64,000 nucleotides of DNA from Himantopus leucocephalus (lineage: Eukaryota; Chordata; Aves; Charadriiformes; Recurvirostridae): the NCBI GenBank assembly GCA_003993805.1, contig RSEF01000020.1, positions 11,323,329 through 11,387,328 on the forward strand. The letters are read 5' to 3'. Below the pieces are notes generated by a model. The model had not been told where the DNA came from. It worked only from the letters and a program-made list of their open reading frames with translations, and ran no database searches. Positions 11,801-24,500 of this stretch are shown one piece after another. The first letter of the stretch is position 1, and every line of letters starts with the position of its first letter. A program made the position numbers and the translations under genes.

Positions 11801-14800
11801 ACACTCTAAAATTAGTAGTTATGGAAAATGATATACACAATAACTTGATACTCTCAGTGCCTTTGTGGAAGCACATTCCTAAAGAAATACCTGTGTGATA
11901 TATTGGTGATATGGCTTAGATTTTCATTTAACAGAATGGTGAGTGAACTTGACCTGGCAAATCTTGTAGGACTGTGAGGCAGCAAGCCCTACAAATCTAA
12001 AATGGAACACATTTCTAGGATAGTGATTCTAGGATTCACATTTAGTAGCATAGGATTCCCTATTTTTTGGCAGTGTTGAATAGAAAAGATGCCCCAAGAT
12101 GCTGAGGAAGAGGAGAATGGCAATTAAATACAAGCTCCTCCTGCTGTTGGCAAAGAAACATTGTAGAATCTGATTCATGTAACCCTCATGAACTTGCAGG
12201 TTTTGTTTATCCCTGTTGTGTGCTGCTGTCCAAACCACAGTCACATGAAGTCTTTTTTGCAACCCAATTTGTTCTCAAATGCAAACCAAACAAATATAAA
12301 CAAACAAGACCCCCAAACAAAACACATCTTTGTTCCTAGTTTATGTATCCTATTTCCTCCTTGATTCTTTCTTTGTACATTTTGAAAAAATGAGTACTGG
12401 ACCCAGTACAGGCAAGTCCCCTGGGTTCCATAGGTCTTCGTGCATTGCTAACATTTCCTATCTTTTGTGTCATCTCTTTTCATTGCTGCTTTAGATTAGC
12501 CACAACACAGAGCCATTTGTGGTTGTCATATGTTATGTATCAGGCTTAATTGTTCATCCTGCCTTACATCATCTCATCATATTTCACCGACCACGATTAA
12601 CTATGATTCTTTTGAGGCACCCAGCTTGCCTTTACTTGCTACTTAGCCTTACACATCCATATGGTTCAGCTTGGTTTTCAAAGATCTCTGTAATTTTGCT
12701 ACTTTGTTTAACACAAAAAACCAAGAACTATTTTGGATGGTTTGTTTGCTGTGGCATATATATGCACCTATATATTAGAATTTAGTATCAAAGAGTAAAA
12801 GGCAGCTGGTAGATACGGAGCATTGTGGAAGGTTGTGCTACAACAGACTGATCTGAAACCGTGTATTTGTGTATTTTTGACATCATTTCTGTTCATGGCC
12901 TGTCTTTCTCTGGTCTGTGCAGTGATGCCTTGTCCCTTGGGGAATTTTACTGCCCTCTCTCTCTTTTCTATTAAGAACATTTTCCTAATTTGGCGCTTTA
13001 ATTTTAAACTGCTATGCTTTGTGCTGAGTATTGTGTTTCAAGACTGGGAATGATTCCCAAAGCTGTATTTTCATGGCACACTTTTGCATCTCCATTAAAA
13101 TTAATAACATGTTAGAGAGACTGAGGGCAGAATTCCTTTTAATAGGAATTTTTGTCTGAGATATTTTAAATATGGTGACCTCTCAGTCTGAACTTTTCTC
13201 TCTTCTACACTCTTTTCTGTGCATATATGCTTCACACATCTTTAGTCCTACAATCTGCCTACTGTTTTTACTACCCTCCTTTTTTTTTTCCAGTAGTCCC
13301 TGAAAAGTGAGAATTAAAAATGCACTCACTGTGCTAATGTAGTTATCCTCAGACTCGATTGAGAGTCATTGCTTTTACATACAGTCCTATGGGTATATAT
13401 ATATTTACATCCAACATAGAAAAAGCTTGCCATCATGAGTCTACTTAGTCCTTCGTACTTTTTCCCAGAGGTGTATTGCCCAGTGTTTTGCTTTTCCTGT
13501 TTGATGGGTCTTGTGGAAAATCTCCAATTTAGCTTTAGTAACAGTCTTGTAAATTAATATATTGTAAGGTTATTTTTTTCATTATTTCCTATTTTCTCCC
13601 CCCTTAAAAAGTTGCTTTCCCCCTCCATTTAAGCATACAGTCCTGCATCTTAAATAATTCTCCCCTTTCTGTGCACAACCCCAATTCAGTATTTATAGAT
13701 GGTCACTTTTCTCTCTTCCACACAGCTAGGCTATACTTAGTTGCCTTACATACGCCATTTTTACTTTAAATTTGTCTTTCTGTTTGTCTGCCCCTGTGGC
13801 TGTGCTATGCTAATTATAATTTAATTTGTTAGAAATTACCTGAATTGTCCATAAGAAGATATTTGAGGAAAAGTTTTGTGTTTCTTATTTGTTCAATGTG
13901 ATGTAATCCTACAACCTCAGAAATTATCTGTGTCAACTGAAGATGAAAGCAGAGTCTTGTGAGTTTGGAGATCATATAGATTTTAAAGCCATAAAAATCA
14001 AATTGATCTTCTCAACTGACTCACAGAACTGGACCCAGGCATTCCTGCATGAAGCTACCAGCGTAGGCTTGAACTGAAGCTGTCTTTTTTATACTGTCTT
14101 GACATCAAGAACAGATGTATATTGTGGGTGAATATGATATTTTGAAAGGGGTGCAAAGGATGTTTCTTCCTATGAAATATTTCCCTGTCTACTATTGGAC
14201 CCTTAGGGACTGCTGTATTGGCAGTGAGGGCACGTTAGAACCAGACTAAAGCAGAAAAATGGTAAGTGCAACTGCAAAATGGAAGGCCTTAAAAGAATAA
14301 AGAAGGCTACAGAAAGCAGCAGCAGGAGATGAGGATTTCCACAGTGTGGTCTTTACTGCCCTACATATAGTCTTAGTAGTAGGAGGTATAATACTAAATG
14401 TGAAACATAAGCTTACATTGGGGATATGCGGACTTCCGTTACTGTTTGTTCTGTTGCTATTTCATGAATTTTCCCTCCCTAATCTCTCCAGTCCATCTCT
14501 GTGTGTGCTCCCAACTCACACCAAACAGGTGAAACCCGGGTTTTCCCCAAATGAAAGCATCTTTCCAGTATTTTTGTTGACAAACAATTCAGGAACGTTT
14601 GCAGGAAAGACAGGAGGGAATGGTAAAGATCATGACTGAATCCAAGTGGGATCAGGATGCCAGTGGAATCTGAGCACTAGATTTTCCAGCATAGCCAGCT
14701 GAAAATACAGAACAGGGAGAGGAACGTTAAAATAAACTCGTTCAGCTAAAGCTGGCACTTTGGACTTCTACCTTCAGCCTCTAAACCTCTCTTCCACTGT

Positions 14801-17800
14801 AATCTCAATTTGCCATGCAAGGGAATGCTTTAAATTAAAACAAGGGAGTAGTTAAATTTTCCAAGGCAATCCTGTCTGTCTCTCCTTTGAGGATGCCAAA
14901 CTGATGACAAGTACAGTATTATTTGTATATGTATATTTAAAGTTGACTTAATTAATGAAACCCATGGAGTCTAACCCATACTCTTATTAAAAATGTCAGA
15001 TGCACAGAAACAAGAAGCTGTTTTACATTTGAAAGATATAGAAATGAAAGGATTGCTTTCAAATTTATTTTTAAGTTGGTAAAATATTTGTGTTCCCATA
15101 ATGTCCACTTAATTTTGGTGTTTGGTCCGTAAGGAATGCTGGGACAGGATGAAAAGTAAATATGGTGAAGGGTGGACTTTTTTTTCTTGTTTGCATCTGG
15201 TAGGTGTTTTTGCCTTCTCTGAGTCTCTTTGGGGCTGCTTATGAGTCGGCTCACTTTTATATTTACAGAGCCTGGTTTTTCCAAGATGCTGGGAAACATG
15301 GCCTTTGTGAAATATTTGTATTGTTTCGCTGTGCTATAACCAAGGCATAAAAATATCCAGCGATGTGGAGAAAAGGAGAATATAGGGGTTTAAATATTTC
15401 ATTAATTTGTCAAGGAAATCTGGAAAGCATCTGTCTCCACTGTTTGTTCTTCTGTTGCTTTGCTTTTAATTATCCCCACCTCTTTTTAGTGGAACATAAA
15501 CTATAATTTCACAACTTTATATGATAGACCAATCCATACACAACTGCCATGACATTTGCAGTACCTTGGACTTGGCCTTTTCATTCTTCCAGATGTCTTC
15601 TGTGCAAATGTTTCAAAACTAAATATTGATTAAAAACAGTTTAAGGAATAAACACAAACAGTCTCAATGAACTGGCACATTAAATACGATTGTGGAGGTC
15701 AAAACAAGACTTATTTAATTTCCATGTTTTTTCTGATTCATGGAAGGTGAAGAATCAAGGTCCATATTGAGACTTGTATTCCCGTCCACTCTTCTCACTT
15801 GCATGATACTGAACACGTGGCCTCTGCTAGCTGTGTTTCTACAGTCAGGCAGCAGGTGATATCTGGAAATCTTTTCACTTCCACAGCAAGACAACAGGAA
15901 AACAATGGGGTGTTTTTTCCATGAGTGGGAGCAAACTGGTAAGCCAAAAATATAACAAGGCGGATTGGGAAATGTTGATCCGAAGTGCCGCTCATTGGCA
16001 CTGCAGAAGTCTCTCAGCTGAGATCACAGCATATTGGAAATTTCAGTGTCAGATGTCTGGAAGAACAAGTTACCGATAAGGGACATATGTAGACATCTGT
16101 AACAAGGGACATACACCATTTCAGGGCTAGCAATAATGATACAGATTGTTCACAGAACAAAGCCAAGACTGATCTATGCCTTGTCCTGATTATAGACAGG
16201 AATTTGTTCAGCAACTCATTCCGTAATGTCTTTGTGCACAAGCTATTTCCTTCAGTTCTTTGCAAAGACCAGGATTTGTCTAATAGGAAAAATCTGCGAA
16301 ATGTTTCTTTCCAGTCCCTGCCCACTTACATGTATCATTGCAAGTGTAGGAAAAAATCCCCTGCTTTCTGACGCTGATGCAAAGAGATATAAGATTGTTG
16401 GTGACATCTATTGTTCTTTCAACAAAAGAATGAACACAATTGCCTTTTAGCACTGACAAGCCTAGTTGTACAAATCTGAAGACCAACATTTGCTACAGTA
16501 TAATCTGAGAAGGGTAGGTGAGACAGTGTTGACTAATGTAGAAGATGCTATATTTCAAATAATGATGACCAAGTCCTTTTTTCATTTTCCCTTTCTCAGA
16601 AATCACAGAGACTGCATGGATGTAGAAACAAAACAGCAAAATAAAACTCACCATGTGCATAATTTTTCTACTAGTATGCTAAATGCTGTCATAGAGGTGT
16701 CTTACACTATAGACACAGAGAGTGCTCAGATGCTGTTCCTACAATACTGTAAATCCAGTCTTATGATATTCTCTTATTATGATAAACAAGAAATAAAACC
16801 AAGACAAACAAGTGATCTGTAGTGAAATTTTAAACTGAAAGTGAATAATCATGTGGAACAATGACACAGGTTTGAATCATGACATGTCTCAACTTACTTA
16901 CTTTTTGGGCATACCGTATGTCAAAACCCCCAAAAAAGAAAAAAAAAAAGGAAAAAAGTGCAAGTGGAGAATGAAAATGCTGGGAGCAGAGGAGGAGTCA
17001 TTCATTTGTATAAACAACTCTTTCTGGAGTCAGACTCTTGTGAATCTCTATTTCTATGACAAATATTTTTTATTAAATAAAAGTGAGGAAATGTTACTAA
17101 ATGTGTGTGGAACAGAGACTAAAATGACAGGTTAGGAAGGGATATATGCTTTAGAAGAAGGGATACATACTTTAGAAGTGACCAGTATTTCCAAAGCTTT
17201 CAGTGTGTAAACATTTGAGCATGTTTGACTTTGGTGTTCAAATAACCAAGTGAAAAGGGAAGGGATGTGCGTCAATTCGTACCTAACAAACCTGACAGAA
17301 GACTATCCATGGCAGAATACAGTTAGCTTAAAAAATAACTAAGGGTCTTATGGCACCCTTGTGGCCAGAATGAAGAAGAAAAAATTTTGCAAAACTGATC
17401 AAAAGGCAAGTCAAAGTGGAAAGCTGAAAGATGAAATGAGGAGGTTAGACAAAAAAGGGAAAAAAGTGATCAGGAAGGAATCTCTTCTGGTAAAAAAAGA
17501 GGATTTTTCAAGAAACTGTTGATAGATTCCTGATTTCTCAGGAGCTAAGCTGCTTCTCTACCTGTCTTCTGAGTAACACCTAGAACATGCATGATCAGAA
17601 CAAAAATATGATTTCACTAAAGTTGGCTCTACTATAAACACTTTCATTTGGGTAAGAATTACTTTCACCTGACAGTTTCTGGTACTGGGCTCCAAATTCT
17701 GCAATAAGATAGTTCTGGATCATCGTCACTCCCAGGAAACGTTCTGCATGTGCAGAGTTAAAGTTATTTCAATTTGGTTCATTCCCACAATGCAAATATC

Positions 17801-18839
17801 CACCTGTGCATTACTTTGAAGAACTTCTTCTGAATCATCTCCTCCTATGTGTCTAATATTGATTTAATTGTGGGTTTTGGCATTACTTAAAAGCTTGAAG
17901 TGTTTTTAATAGATAAAGTATGTTGTGTCCATTATTTGTGTCAGCACTCCCTGGGGAATCTCACTATTCAGAATGTTTTCTTAGAGGCATATACATACAC
18001 AAACCCTTGCAGACATCAATTCGAGCACTGCGCCCAGGGAATAATGACTAACAGACTTCAGACAATGAAGAATCCAATTTAAAATCCAAAACTGGATTAT
18101 AAGACCCCTTCTTTGTAGATTTGTGTAACAAATGAACTCTCTACTATTTCTAAATATCTAATTATATTCATATTTATATGGGTTAGTCCCCAAGACTACA
18201 AGCAAAGCAGATTGGAAAGGAAGTTGTGGAGCTCACATCCCCAATTCTCATCTGAATTTTTATATACTGGTGCTTGCATAGCATGAGGACAGACACTTTA
18301 TAAATGATATCTCAGCTAATTCAAGTAACTTATTTGAGAACGTATTTGAAGTCACTAGAGATTTTCTTCTTTTAGACTAAAAACCCTGCACTGGGGTGCA
18401 TTAAAGAATTACTTTAGAGCATGATTCAGACCATCGATTCATGGTATGCTATGGCTATTTTTAATTTACTCAGTGAAAATTTATAGGAAAGGAAAAGCAC
18501 TGTGTATTTCTGTTGTTCCATTTTCCTGATCATTCTGTGTCCCCTTAAGTCCACTTCTTTACCAAAAGCAACATATAATTTTGATTAGATTTTCAGCTTT
18601 AATACATGTTTCTCCTTCTATCATGTACCACTCTACCATGCATCAACTATGGACAATATCTATTTTAGGTCACTTAAGAATTGTTACCTCAGTTTGATAT
18701 AGATGTTTCTTCAGAATTGAAGATGACCACAAAGCCCTGGGGGTGCAAGCGAAAAATAGTGGCACCCAAGTTACGTTTTCTTTCATTTTACCAGTTAGAG
18801 GAAAGAGTGCAGCTAGAAATAGACATATAATGCAAATCA
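8890..18839. other. Non-coding unique sequence, about 10 kb
   Basis: No transposon is clearly recognisable. An ambiguous base lies at 11194 beside a 16-A run (11201-11216). T- and C-rich patches occur near 13280-13290 and 13590-13625. About 10160-10200 contains 'cctgattttcagaaaata', resembling a low-copy old amniote repeat, but it is too short to call. Overlapping open frames on opposite strands at 9760-10151 and 12768-13053 are shadow-like and unrecognised. The octamer ATGCAAAT occurs at 17790-17797 and 18830-18837. Confidence 0.5.
17136..17176 (+). repeat. 20-bp direct duplication with 21-bp period
   Basis: Copies at 17136-17155 and 17157-17176 share GAAGGGATAYATRCTTTAGA with two transitions between them and one extra A as spacer. 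This is probably a local duplication. Confidence 0.8.
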
Positions 18840-19139
18840 ACCTCTGGCTTCATGGCTGGTGACATTGTGAGGGTTTTGGCGTTTATGATAATGGAACATT
18901 CTTTGACGACTAGCCTGCTAGGGAGGGATGGTATACACCTGTCTAGAAGAGGCAAGGGAATCTTTGGCAGCAGGCTGGCCAACTCAGTGAGGCGGGCTTT
19001 AAACTGAAGGACTTGGGGTAGCGGGGTCCAAAGTGGCAACGCTTACGCCACTGCAACCAACTGGGGAATAAGCAAGGCCAACCAGAGCAGCGACAGAAGT
19101 TCCTTAGCTGCCTCCCGAGATGTGAACCAGAAGACCTCA

Positions 19140-19830
19140 TACCTCAAGTGTATGTATACCAATGCACGCAGCCCGGGGAACAAACAGGAGGAACTGGAGC
19201 TCCGCACCCAGTCAGAAAGTTATGATATCGTAGGAATAACTGAAACATGGTGGGACATCTTACATGACTGGAGGATCACGATGGATGGCTATAGGCTGTT
19301 TTGTAAAGACAGGCAGGGAAGGAGTAGGAGTCACGCTCTATGTTAAGTATAACGTTGAAAGCATAGAGGTCAACTACGGTGATTGTGGAACCCCTATTGA
19401 ATGCTTCTGGGTCAAAACCAGAGGGGTCACCTCCAAGGGGGAGCTTACAGTGGGCATCTGCTAGTGACCTCCAAACCAAGATAAAAAGGCCAACAAAGCA
19501 ACATTTGGGTCACTTAGGTCAACAGAATCTGGTTCTTATGGGTGACTTCAACTACCCAGACATTTGTTGGAAGTAAAATACAGCAGCTCACCTGTCATTC
19601 GTCAAGTTCCTGGAATGCATAGAGGACTGCTTCCTCAAACAAATGTTAGATGTGCCAACCAGGAACAAGGCACTGCTGGACTTGCTACTCACAAACCAAG
19701 AAAACCAGCTTTGTAATATCTCAGCTAGGGACAGCCTTGGCTGCAGTGATCTCAATATTGTGGAGTCTGGGATCCTGCTGAGCACGCTGAAGGTTAGTAC
19801 TAAGACAAAGGTTTTAGATTTTAGAAGAGC
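19140..19830 (+). pseudogene. CR1 ORF2 endonuclease domain remnant
   Basis: Decayed apurinic/apyrimidinic-type endonuclease domain that nicks target DNA in LINE insertion. It reads across frames as YTNARSPGNKQEEL, then YDIVGITETWW (the TE glutamate motif), a frameshift near 19310-19320, GVGVTLYVK, a stop at 19462-19464 where C-Y-R-P-P is expected, LVLMGDFNYPDICW (the GDFN motif), another stop, then LLDLLLTNQE and GCSDLNIV. In this last motif the family usually has SDH, so the catalytic histidine is a leucine here (codon 19751-19753). It is not functional. Confidence 0.9.
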
Positions 19831-20105
19831 AAACTTCATCTTGCTCAGAGCTCAGCTGGGAGGGATTCCTTGGGAAGCTTCCATGGAGGATAAAGGCGTT
19901 AGCAAGTGCTGGGAGTTTTTCAAGAATGCTTTCCTGCAAGCACAAAAACAGTTCATCCCCTTTAAAGGTAAGGGAAGCAGGCAGAGAAAGAGACCCCCTT
20001 GGCTTAACTGCTCAAACCCAAAAGAGAAGCATACCAGAGATGGAAAAGTGGACGAATACCCTTTGAGAACTGCAAGGGCATTGCCAGGGCGTGCAGAGAT
20101 GTAGT

Positions 20106-20798
20106 TAGAAAAGGAAAAGCTCAGCTTAAATTGAAATTGGCCAGAGATGTTGAAAACTACAAATCGATGGGCCCTGACAATATCCACCTGAGGGTGTTAA
20201 GAGAGCTGGCTGATGTTGTTGCGAGGCTGCTCTCCATAATCTTTGAGAAGTCATGGAGATCGGGAGATGTCCCGGAAGACTGGAAGAAGGCTAATGTCAC
20301 CCCCATCTACAAGAAGGGCTTAAGTGAGGATCCAGGAAATTATAGACCCATCAGTCTTCAGTCCCTGGGAAAGTTATGCAATGAATCCTCCTGGGGGCTA
20401 TCACAAGTCAAATGAAGCATGGATTGGGAAAAGTCAGCATGGATTCACCAAGGGCAAATTGTGCTTGACAAACCTGATTGCCTTCTATGACAGAGTAACT
20501 TGCTTGGTTGATGTGGGGTGAGTGGTGGACACGGTCTATCTGGATATCTCCAAGGCTTTTGATAATGGTTCCCCACAGCCTCATCCTAGAGAAACTGATG
20601 TGTTACAGTCTAGACGAGTGATCTGTGTGGTGGATGGGGAACTGGATGACAGGCCGCACCCAGAAGGTGTTGGTCAATAGCTCCTTTTCAAACTGGCAGC
20701 CTGTCACAAGTGGTGTCCCCCAGGGATCGATACTGGGCCCAACGCTGTTTAATGTCATCATAAGTGATCTGGATGATGGGCTTAAGTGTACCCTGACG
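20106..20798 (+). pseudogene. CR1 ORF2 reverse transcriptase remnant
   Basis: Recognisable segments in order: KLARDVENYK, then directly SMGPDNIHLRVLRELADV, SWRSGDVPEDWKKANVTPIY, DPGNYRPIS, QHGFTKGKLCLTNLIAFYD, VYLDISKAFD (motif A, aspartate kept) and [17 protein letters not shown] (motif B). In CR1 roughly 100 residues usually separate the first two segments, so an internal deletion lies at about 20160. A stop lies just after KVMQ (near 20380) and there are frameshifts near 20435 and 20560. Motif C (FADDT) is missing because the copy is interrupted at 20798. Confidence 0.9.
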
Positions 20799-21284
20799 AA
20801 TCATAGAATCATAGAATGGTTTGTGTTGGAAGGGGCCTTAAAGATCATCTAGTTCCAACCCCCCTGCCATCGGCAGGGGCACCATCCACTAGCCCATGTT
20901 GCTCAAAGCTTCGTCCAATCTGGCCTTGAACATTTCCAGGCATGGGGCCTCTGCATCTTCCCTGGCCAACCTGTTCCAGCGCCTTACCACCCTCATTGTG
21001 AAAATTTTTTTCCTAATATCTATTCTAAATCAACCTTCTTCCAGTTTGAAGCTATTATCCCTCATCTGATCACTACATGCCCTTGTAAAAAGTCCGTCTC
21101 CAGCCTTCTTGTAGGTGCCCTTCAGATAATGGAAGGCCTCTATAAGGTCTCCCTGGAGTCTTCTCTTCACCCCAACTCTCTCAGCCCGTCTTCACAGGAG
21201 AGGTGCTCCAGCACTCTGAACGTCTTCGCAGCCCTCTGGATTCACTCCAACAGGTCCATGTCCTCCTTATGTTGGGGGCTCCAG
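20799..21284 (-). mobile_element. CR1 LINE 3' fragment, antisense, nested against the + copy
   Basis: Begins on + with the reverse complement of the CR1 tail (aatcatagaatcatagaatgg), then the usual 3' region, and reads on minus as the ORF2 C-terminus with several stops ([12 protein letters not shown] region near 21190; a GTGCCCCTGCCGATGGCAGG-like 3' untranslated block at 20860-20885). It starts exactly where the plus-strand CR1 loses its reading trace, so it probably inserted into that copy. Its 5' limit runs into the assembly gap at 21285. Confidence 0.93.
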
Positions 21285-21384
21285 NNNNNNNNNNNNNNNN
21301 NNNNNNNNNNNNNNNNNNNNNNNNNNNNNNNNNNNNNNNNNNNNNNNNNNNNNNNNNNNNNNNNNNNNNNNNNNNNNNNNNNNN
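21285..21384. other. Assembly gap, 100 N
   Basis: Exactly 100 N, the convention for a gap of unknown size. It is flanked by a minus-strand CR1 on the left and the 3' part of an LTR on the right, so repeats probably caused the break. The true content and length are unknown. Confidence 0.99.
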
Positions 21385-21532
21385 CCTTTTATTTTATTAT
21401 TAATATTTCATTAAAGTAGTTTAGTTTTCTTCTAAACTTGTAAGTCTCTCTGTCTCTCTCCCTCCTCTCCTTGGAGAGAGAAGTGGGGGAGAACATCTGT
21501 CGTTCATCTCAGTGGCCAGTCCAGCCATGACA
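21385..21532 (+). mobile_element. Avian ERVL-like LTR, 3' part
   Basis: After the gap comes a T/A-rich stretch with 'cattaaag' (polyadenylation-like), then 'cttgtaagtctctctgtctctctc', a purine-rich 'gagagagaagtgggggag' and an end in 'agtggccagtccagccatgaca'. This order (AT-rich polyadenylation zone, CT-rich run, 'ggccag...catgaca' end) is typical of bird ERVL-type LTR 3' ends. The rest of the LTR is hidden by or lost in the gap. No internal retroviral genes follow, so it is probably a solo or truncated LTR. Subfamily unknown. Confidence 0.65.
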
Positions 21533-24500
21533 GCATACCATGTGTCTCCTCAGGTTATTGTGTGACTGCTTTCCTGTCACCTTCATCTCCAGTACATAGA
21601 AAATGCTTTCTGTTTAATTTAATTACTTACAGTGTTGCCAAAATTAATTTTCTGTTAGCTCGGAATGTTTTACTGTGAATGCTACAACATGGTAGATACA
21701 GCAAAATTTATCCTAGTCCTGTTCTTATATCTCTGTAGACAGAGATTAAATCTTTGGCATGCAGGCTATTGGTGATGAGTTTACTGTAGTTACTGACTCG
21801 ATTTTGAATTTCTGGGCAAATTCTTTGCTTGTATATACTCCTCCCTTCCCTGAACTTCCAGGGCTTGTCACTGATACAAATATGGGGATGTGGTCTTTAA
21901 TACAGTACTGATTTCAGTCCTGAGCAAACATGTTTCTCCAGTGAACACTTCATGTCATTGAAATTGCAGACCTTCCTAAGGAAGTGTGTGATGTGTGAGA
22001 AATGGGTACAGCTGATTGGGAGAAATCTCTGTGCTAAACACTTCCTTTTGAGCTGCTTCATTTTTGCCCTGTTTCATCTCCAAATCTCTCCCTTTGGGGT
22101 CACGCACAGCCCCTTGCATATGGTAACTCAGGCTGTTCACTAATGTGAAGAAGAGAGAACCAAGTTAAACCATGTTCTGAGAGCTTTCCTTCTTGCACCT
22201 GAGAGCTTATGTTGATTTATCCAGAACTGTGGGAGTGGTTGCTGTTAAATAAAATGAATCAGTTGCCTGCAATTGAAACAGGTTTTGGGTGGAACTAGCC
22301 TCTAGAAAATAACTTGCAGGGATGTTGTGAATGCCTTCTCAGAAGAAGCTGGGCACTGAGCTGGGAGGGTGCTTGACCTTTGGATTCTCAGTCACCTAAA
22401 CTTGAATTTGGGACAGGATGTGTTTTTAAGAGAGATGTTGTAGTTCAAACTGTAGTTAGTTCAGGGAATCACTGCAGCATGGGTAGGTCTGGATGGTCAC
22501 TTCTGGCCTGGTTGCTCACTTGCAAACCAAAACCAGGTAGTTACTTGTTAAAAAGGTTCAGGGAGTACTTGCCAATGATGATGCAGACAGTATTTCTTGC
22601 CTTGGGATAAACAGATGGATGGGATTAATTCTGAATTCTCTTATAGACATCTTTTGCTGTGCCCCTGTGAATCCATGACAACTTCTGGTCTAGACCATGA
22701 CTGAGCACGTGAGAGTTCGAGCAGCTGAGAATGGAAAAGTGTAATGCAAGATCGAGGTGAAGAGGGAGGAATCCCTACACCTGAGTATCTGATCAATGTT
22801 TATTGTTGGGTATCTCCAAAACATAGGCAGGGGAAGAGATAACCAACACTGAGAATAAGCTGGTGATTAGACATAGCAACAATTAATTTCAGCACAAAAA
22901 ATCTTGCTGTGCACTGCTTTCCCATGTTGAAAAGATGGAGGTTTGCCGGCAGAATGTTTTAAGATACTTGGCAGGATTAATATTCTCCACTAAATGGATG
23001 AAGGTGCTTGACAAAATACAGTTTGTTCTAAGCATTTTATGACAGAATATATTTTATCCATATAGGGGCTTTAGCAGAATTATCAGTGATGTTTCATGAC
23101 AGATAGCAATATGAGAAGTTGTAGGATCCTGACTATTAAAAGAAGGACCAGACAACTTGGTGCTGTGGCAGGCTGTTTGACTCTGAGTGGGTGGTTGGAA
23201 AGGGACGGGGAATGGGTGACCTTCTAATGGGAATTTAATCATCTACTTTCTAGAAATAATGGGAATTCAGAGATGATTAAGGAAGAGATGAGAAAGAAAA
23301 AACATTTTGGAGAAATTTCCTCACCGAGAGAATGATTCATTTTGGACTGTGCTCTCAAAAGGCAGCTATGGAAACTGCAGCTGTGGATGTATTAAATAGG
23401 AGTCAGGCAGGTGCTTACTGGAAAAAATGTTAGGGATGGAAACAAGCACCAGGAGGAGTGGGAGGAATCCGCAGAGCCAGCTTCCGGTTTTTAGTTACAG
23501 CAGAATAAATGTGTTACTCTGCATTTGCATTGCAGATACACAACAGTTCTCCGTCTGAGCAGATGCTTGGCTGCTGTGGATTTTCACAAACACATGTCCA
23601 AGGGGCAATTCTCACCTTCCTCTAACATTTTTTAAAAGGAAGAGGCGTATTAAATGCCAGGATGAAGGGAACAGTTTCAGGATGGAAAAGATTGAGCAAT
23701 GGTGGTGTAATAGAAAGCAAAATTTGGCCCACATTAGTTTCCTCCAACAGGGCTGTTTTTTCCATTAGTACTGCTAGCACTAAAGAGTATATCTCTGACG
23801 TATATCAAAAGTTTAGCCCTACAGAGAAAGGCACAGAGTGATGGTGAGGTACACTGCATGTTGGGGAGGAAAGCTAGAAACAAAGAGGATGGCTTTGAGT
23901 ATTTTAGAAAGAGGAGCTGAGAGGTTTCAAAAAGTGGCAGCCTGCTATCGGTGCCATCATAACTTCAAAAAGAGAGCCTGACATTCTGTATCAAGGGACC
24001 TGTTGAGATGTGAGTCTGTAGCAAAACTGAAGGAGAAGCTTCCAAGAATGCTGCTTACCCAAACCTGCTTGTTTCCCTTAGCTCTCACACTTCCTTTTGC
24101 TTCTCTGTCCTGGCCTTTTGCATTCAGGTTTCATGGAACTGCAGATGTTGCCATTGGTTTCTGTGAAGTCACTCCTATTTATGCCAGAATTTGCAGAGAA
24201 GGAAAAGTCACTGATCATAAGGAGAGACAGCATATAAGTGTAAATTTCTAGAGATACTCACTGAGGCTGTTACTGCTTTCTTTCCTGCGTCTCAAGCGTG
24301 AGTCCATTGACTCGGATCACGTCTGGATGCCTCTGGGTCATAATTTGAAAGCAGTTTCCAGTTTATCTCAGTGCAGCTCCATTACACCCCATTTTCTCTG
24401 TGTTGTCCCACTGCCCTGCCTGCACACCAACCAACACAAAGATAGCTACAAAATTTGGCTGTAGTAACAAAAGCCTCAAAGTTATTTCAGAAGTCCAGGA

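Larger units (their letters stand above)
18840..20798 (+). mobile_element. CR1 LINE, long decayed copy, interrupted
   Basis: Nearly 2 kb of CR1 ORF2 in the sense direction: an N-terminal lead-in (about 18840-19130), endonuclease remains (19131-19800), a linker, and reverse transcriptase up to the GVPQGS region (20720s). The coding trace stops at ...DDGLKCTLT (20798), just before the expected FADDT catalytic motif, where a minus-strand CR1 begins. The 3' end is therefore not visible; it may lie in the 100-N gap or be deleted. Several frameshifts and in-frame stops, plus an internal deletion at about 20160, show an old dead copy. The 5' boundary is approximate. Confidence 0.92.

Noticed and set aside
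19276..20187. Minus-strand frames at 19276-19479, 19588-19839 and 19852-20187
   Set aside because: Antisense shadows of the CR1 ORF2 remnant, which clearly codes on plus.
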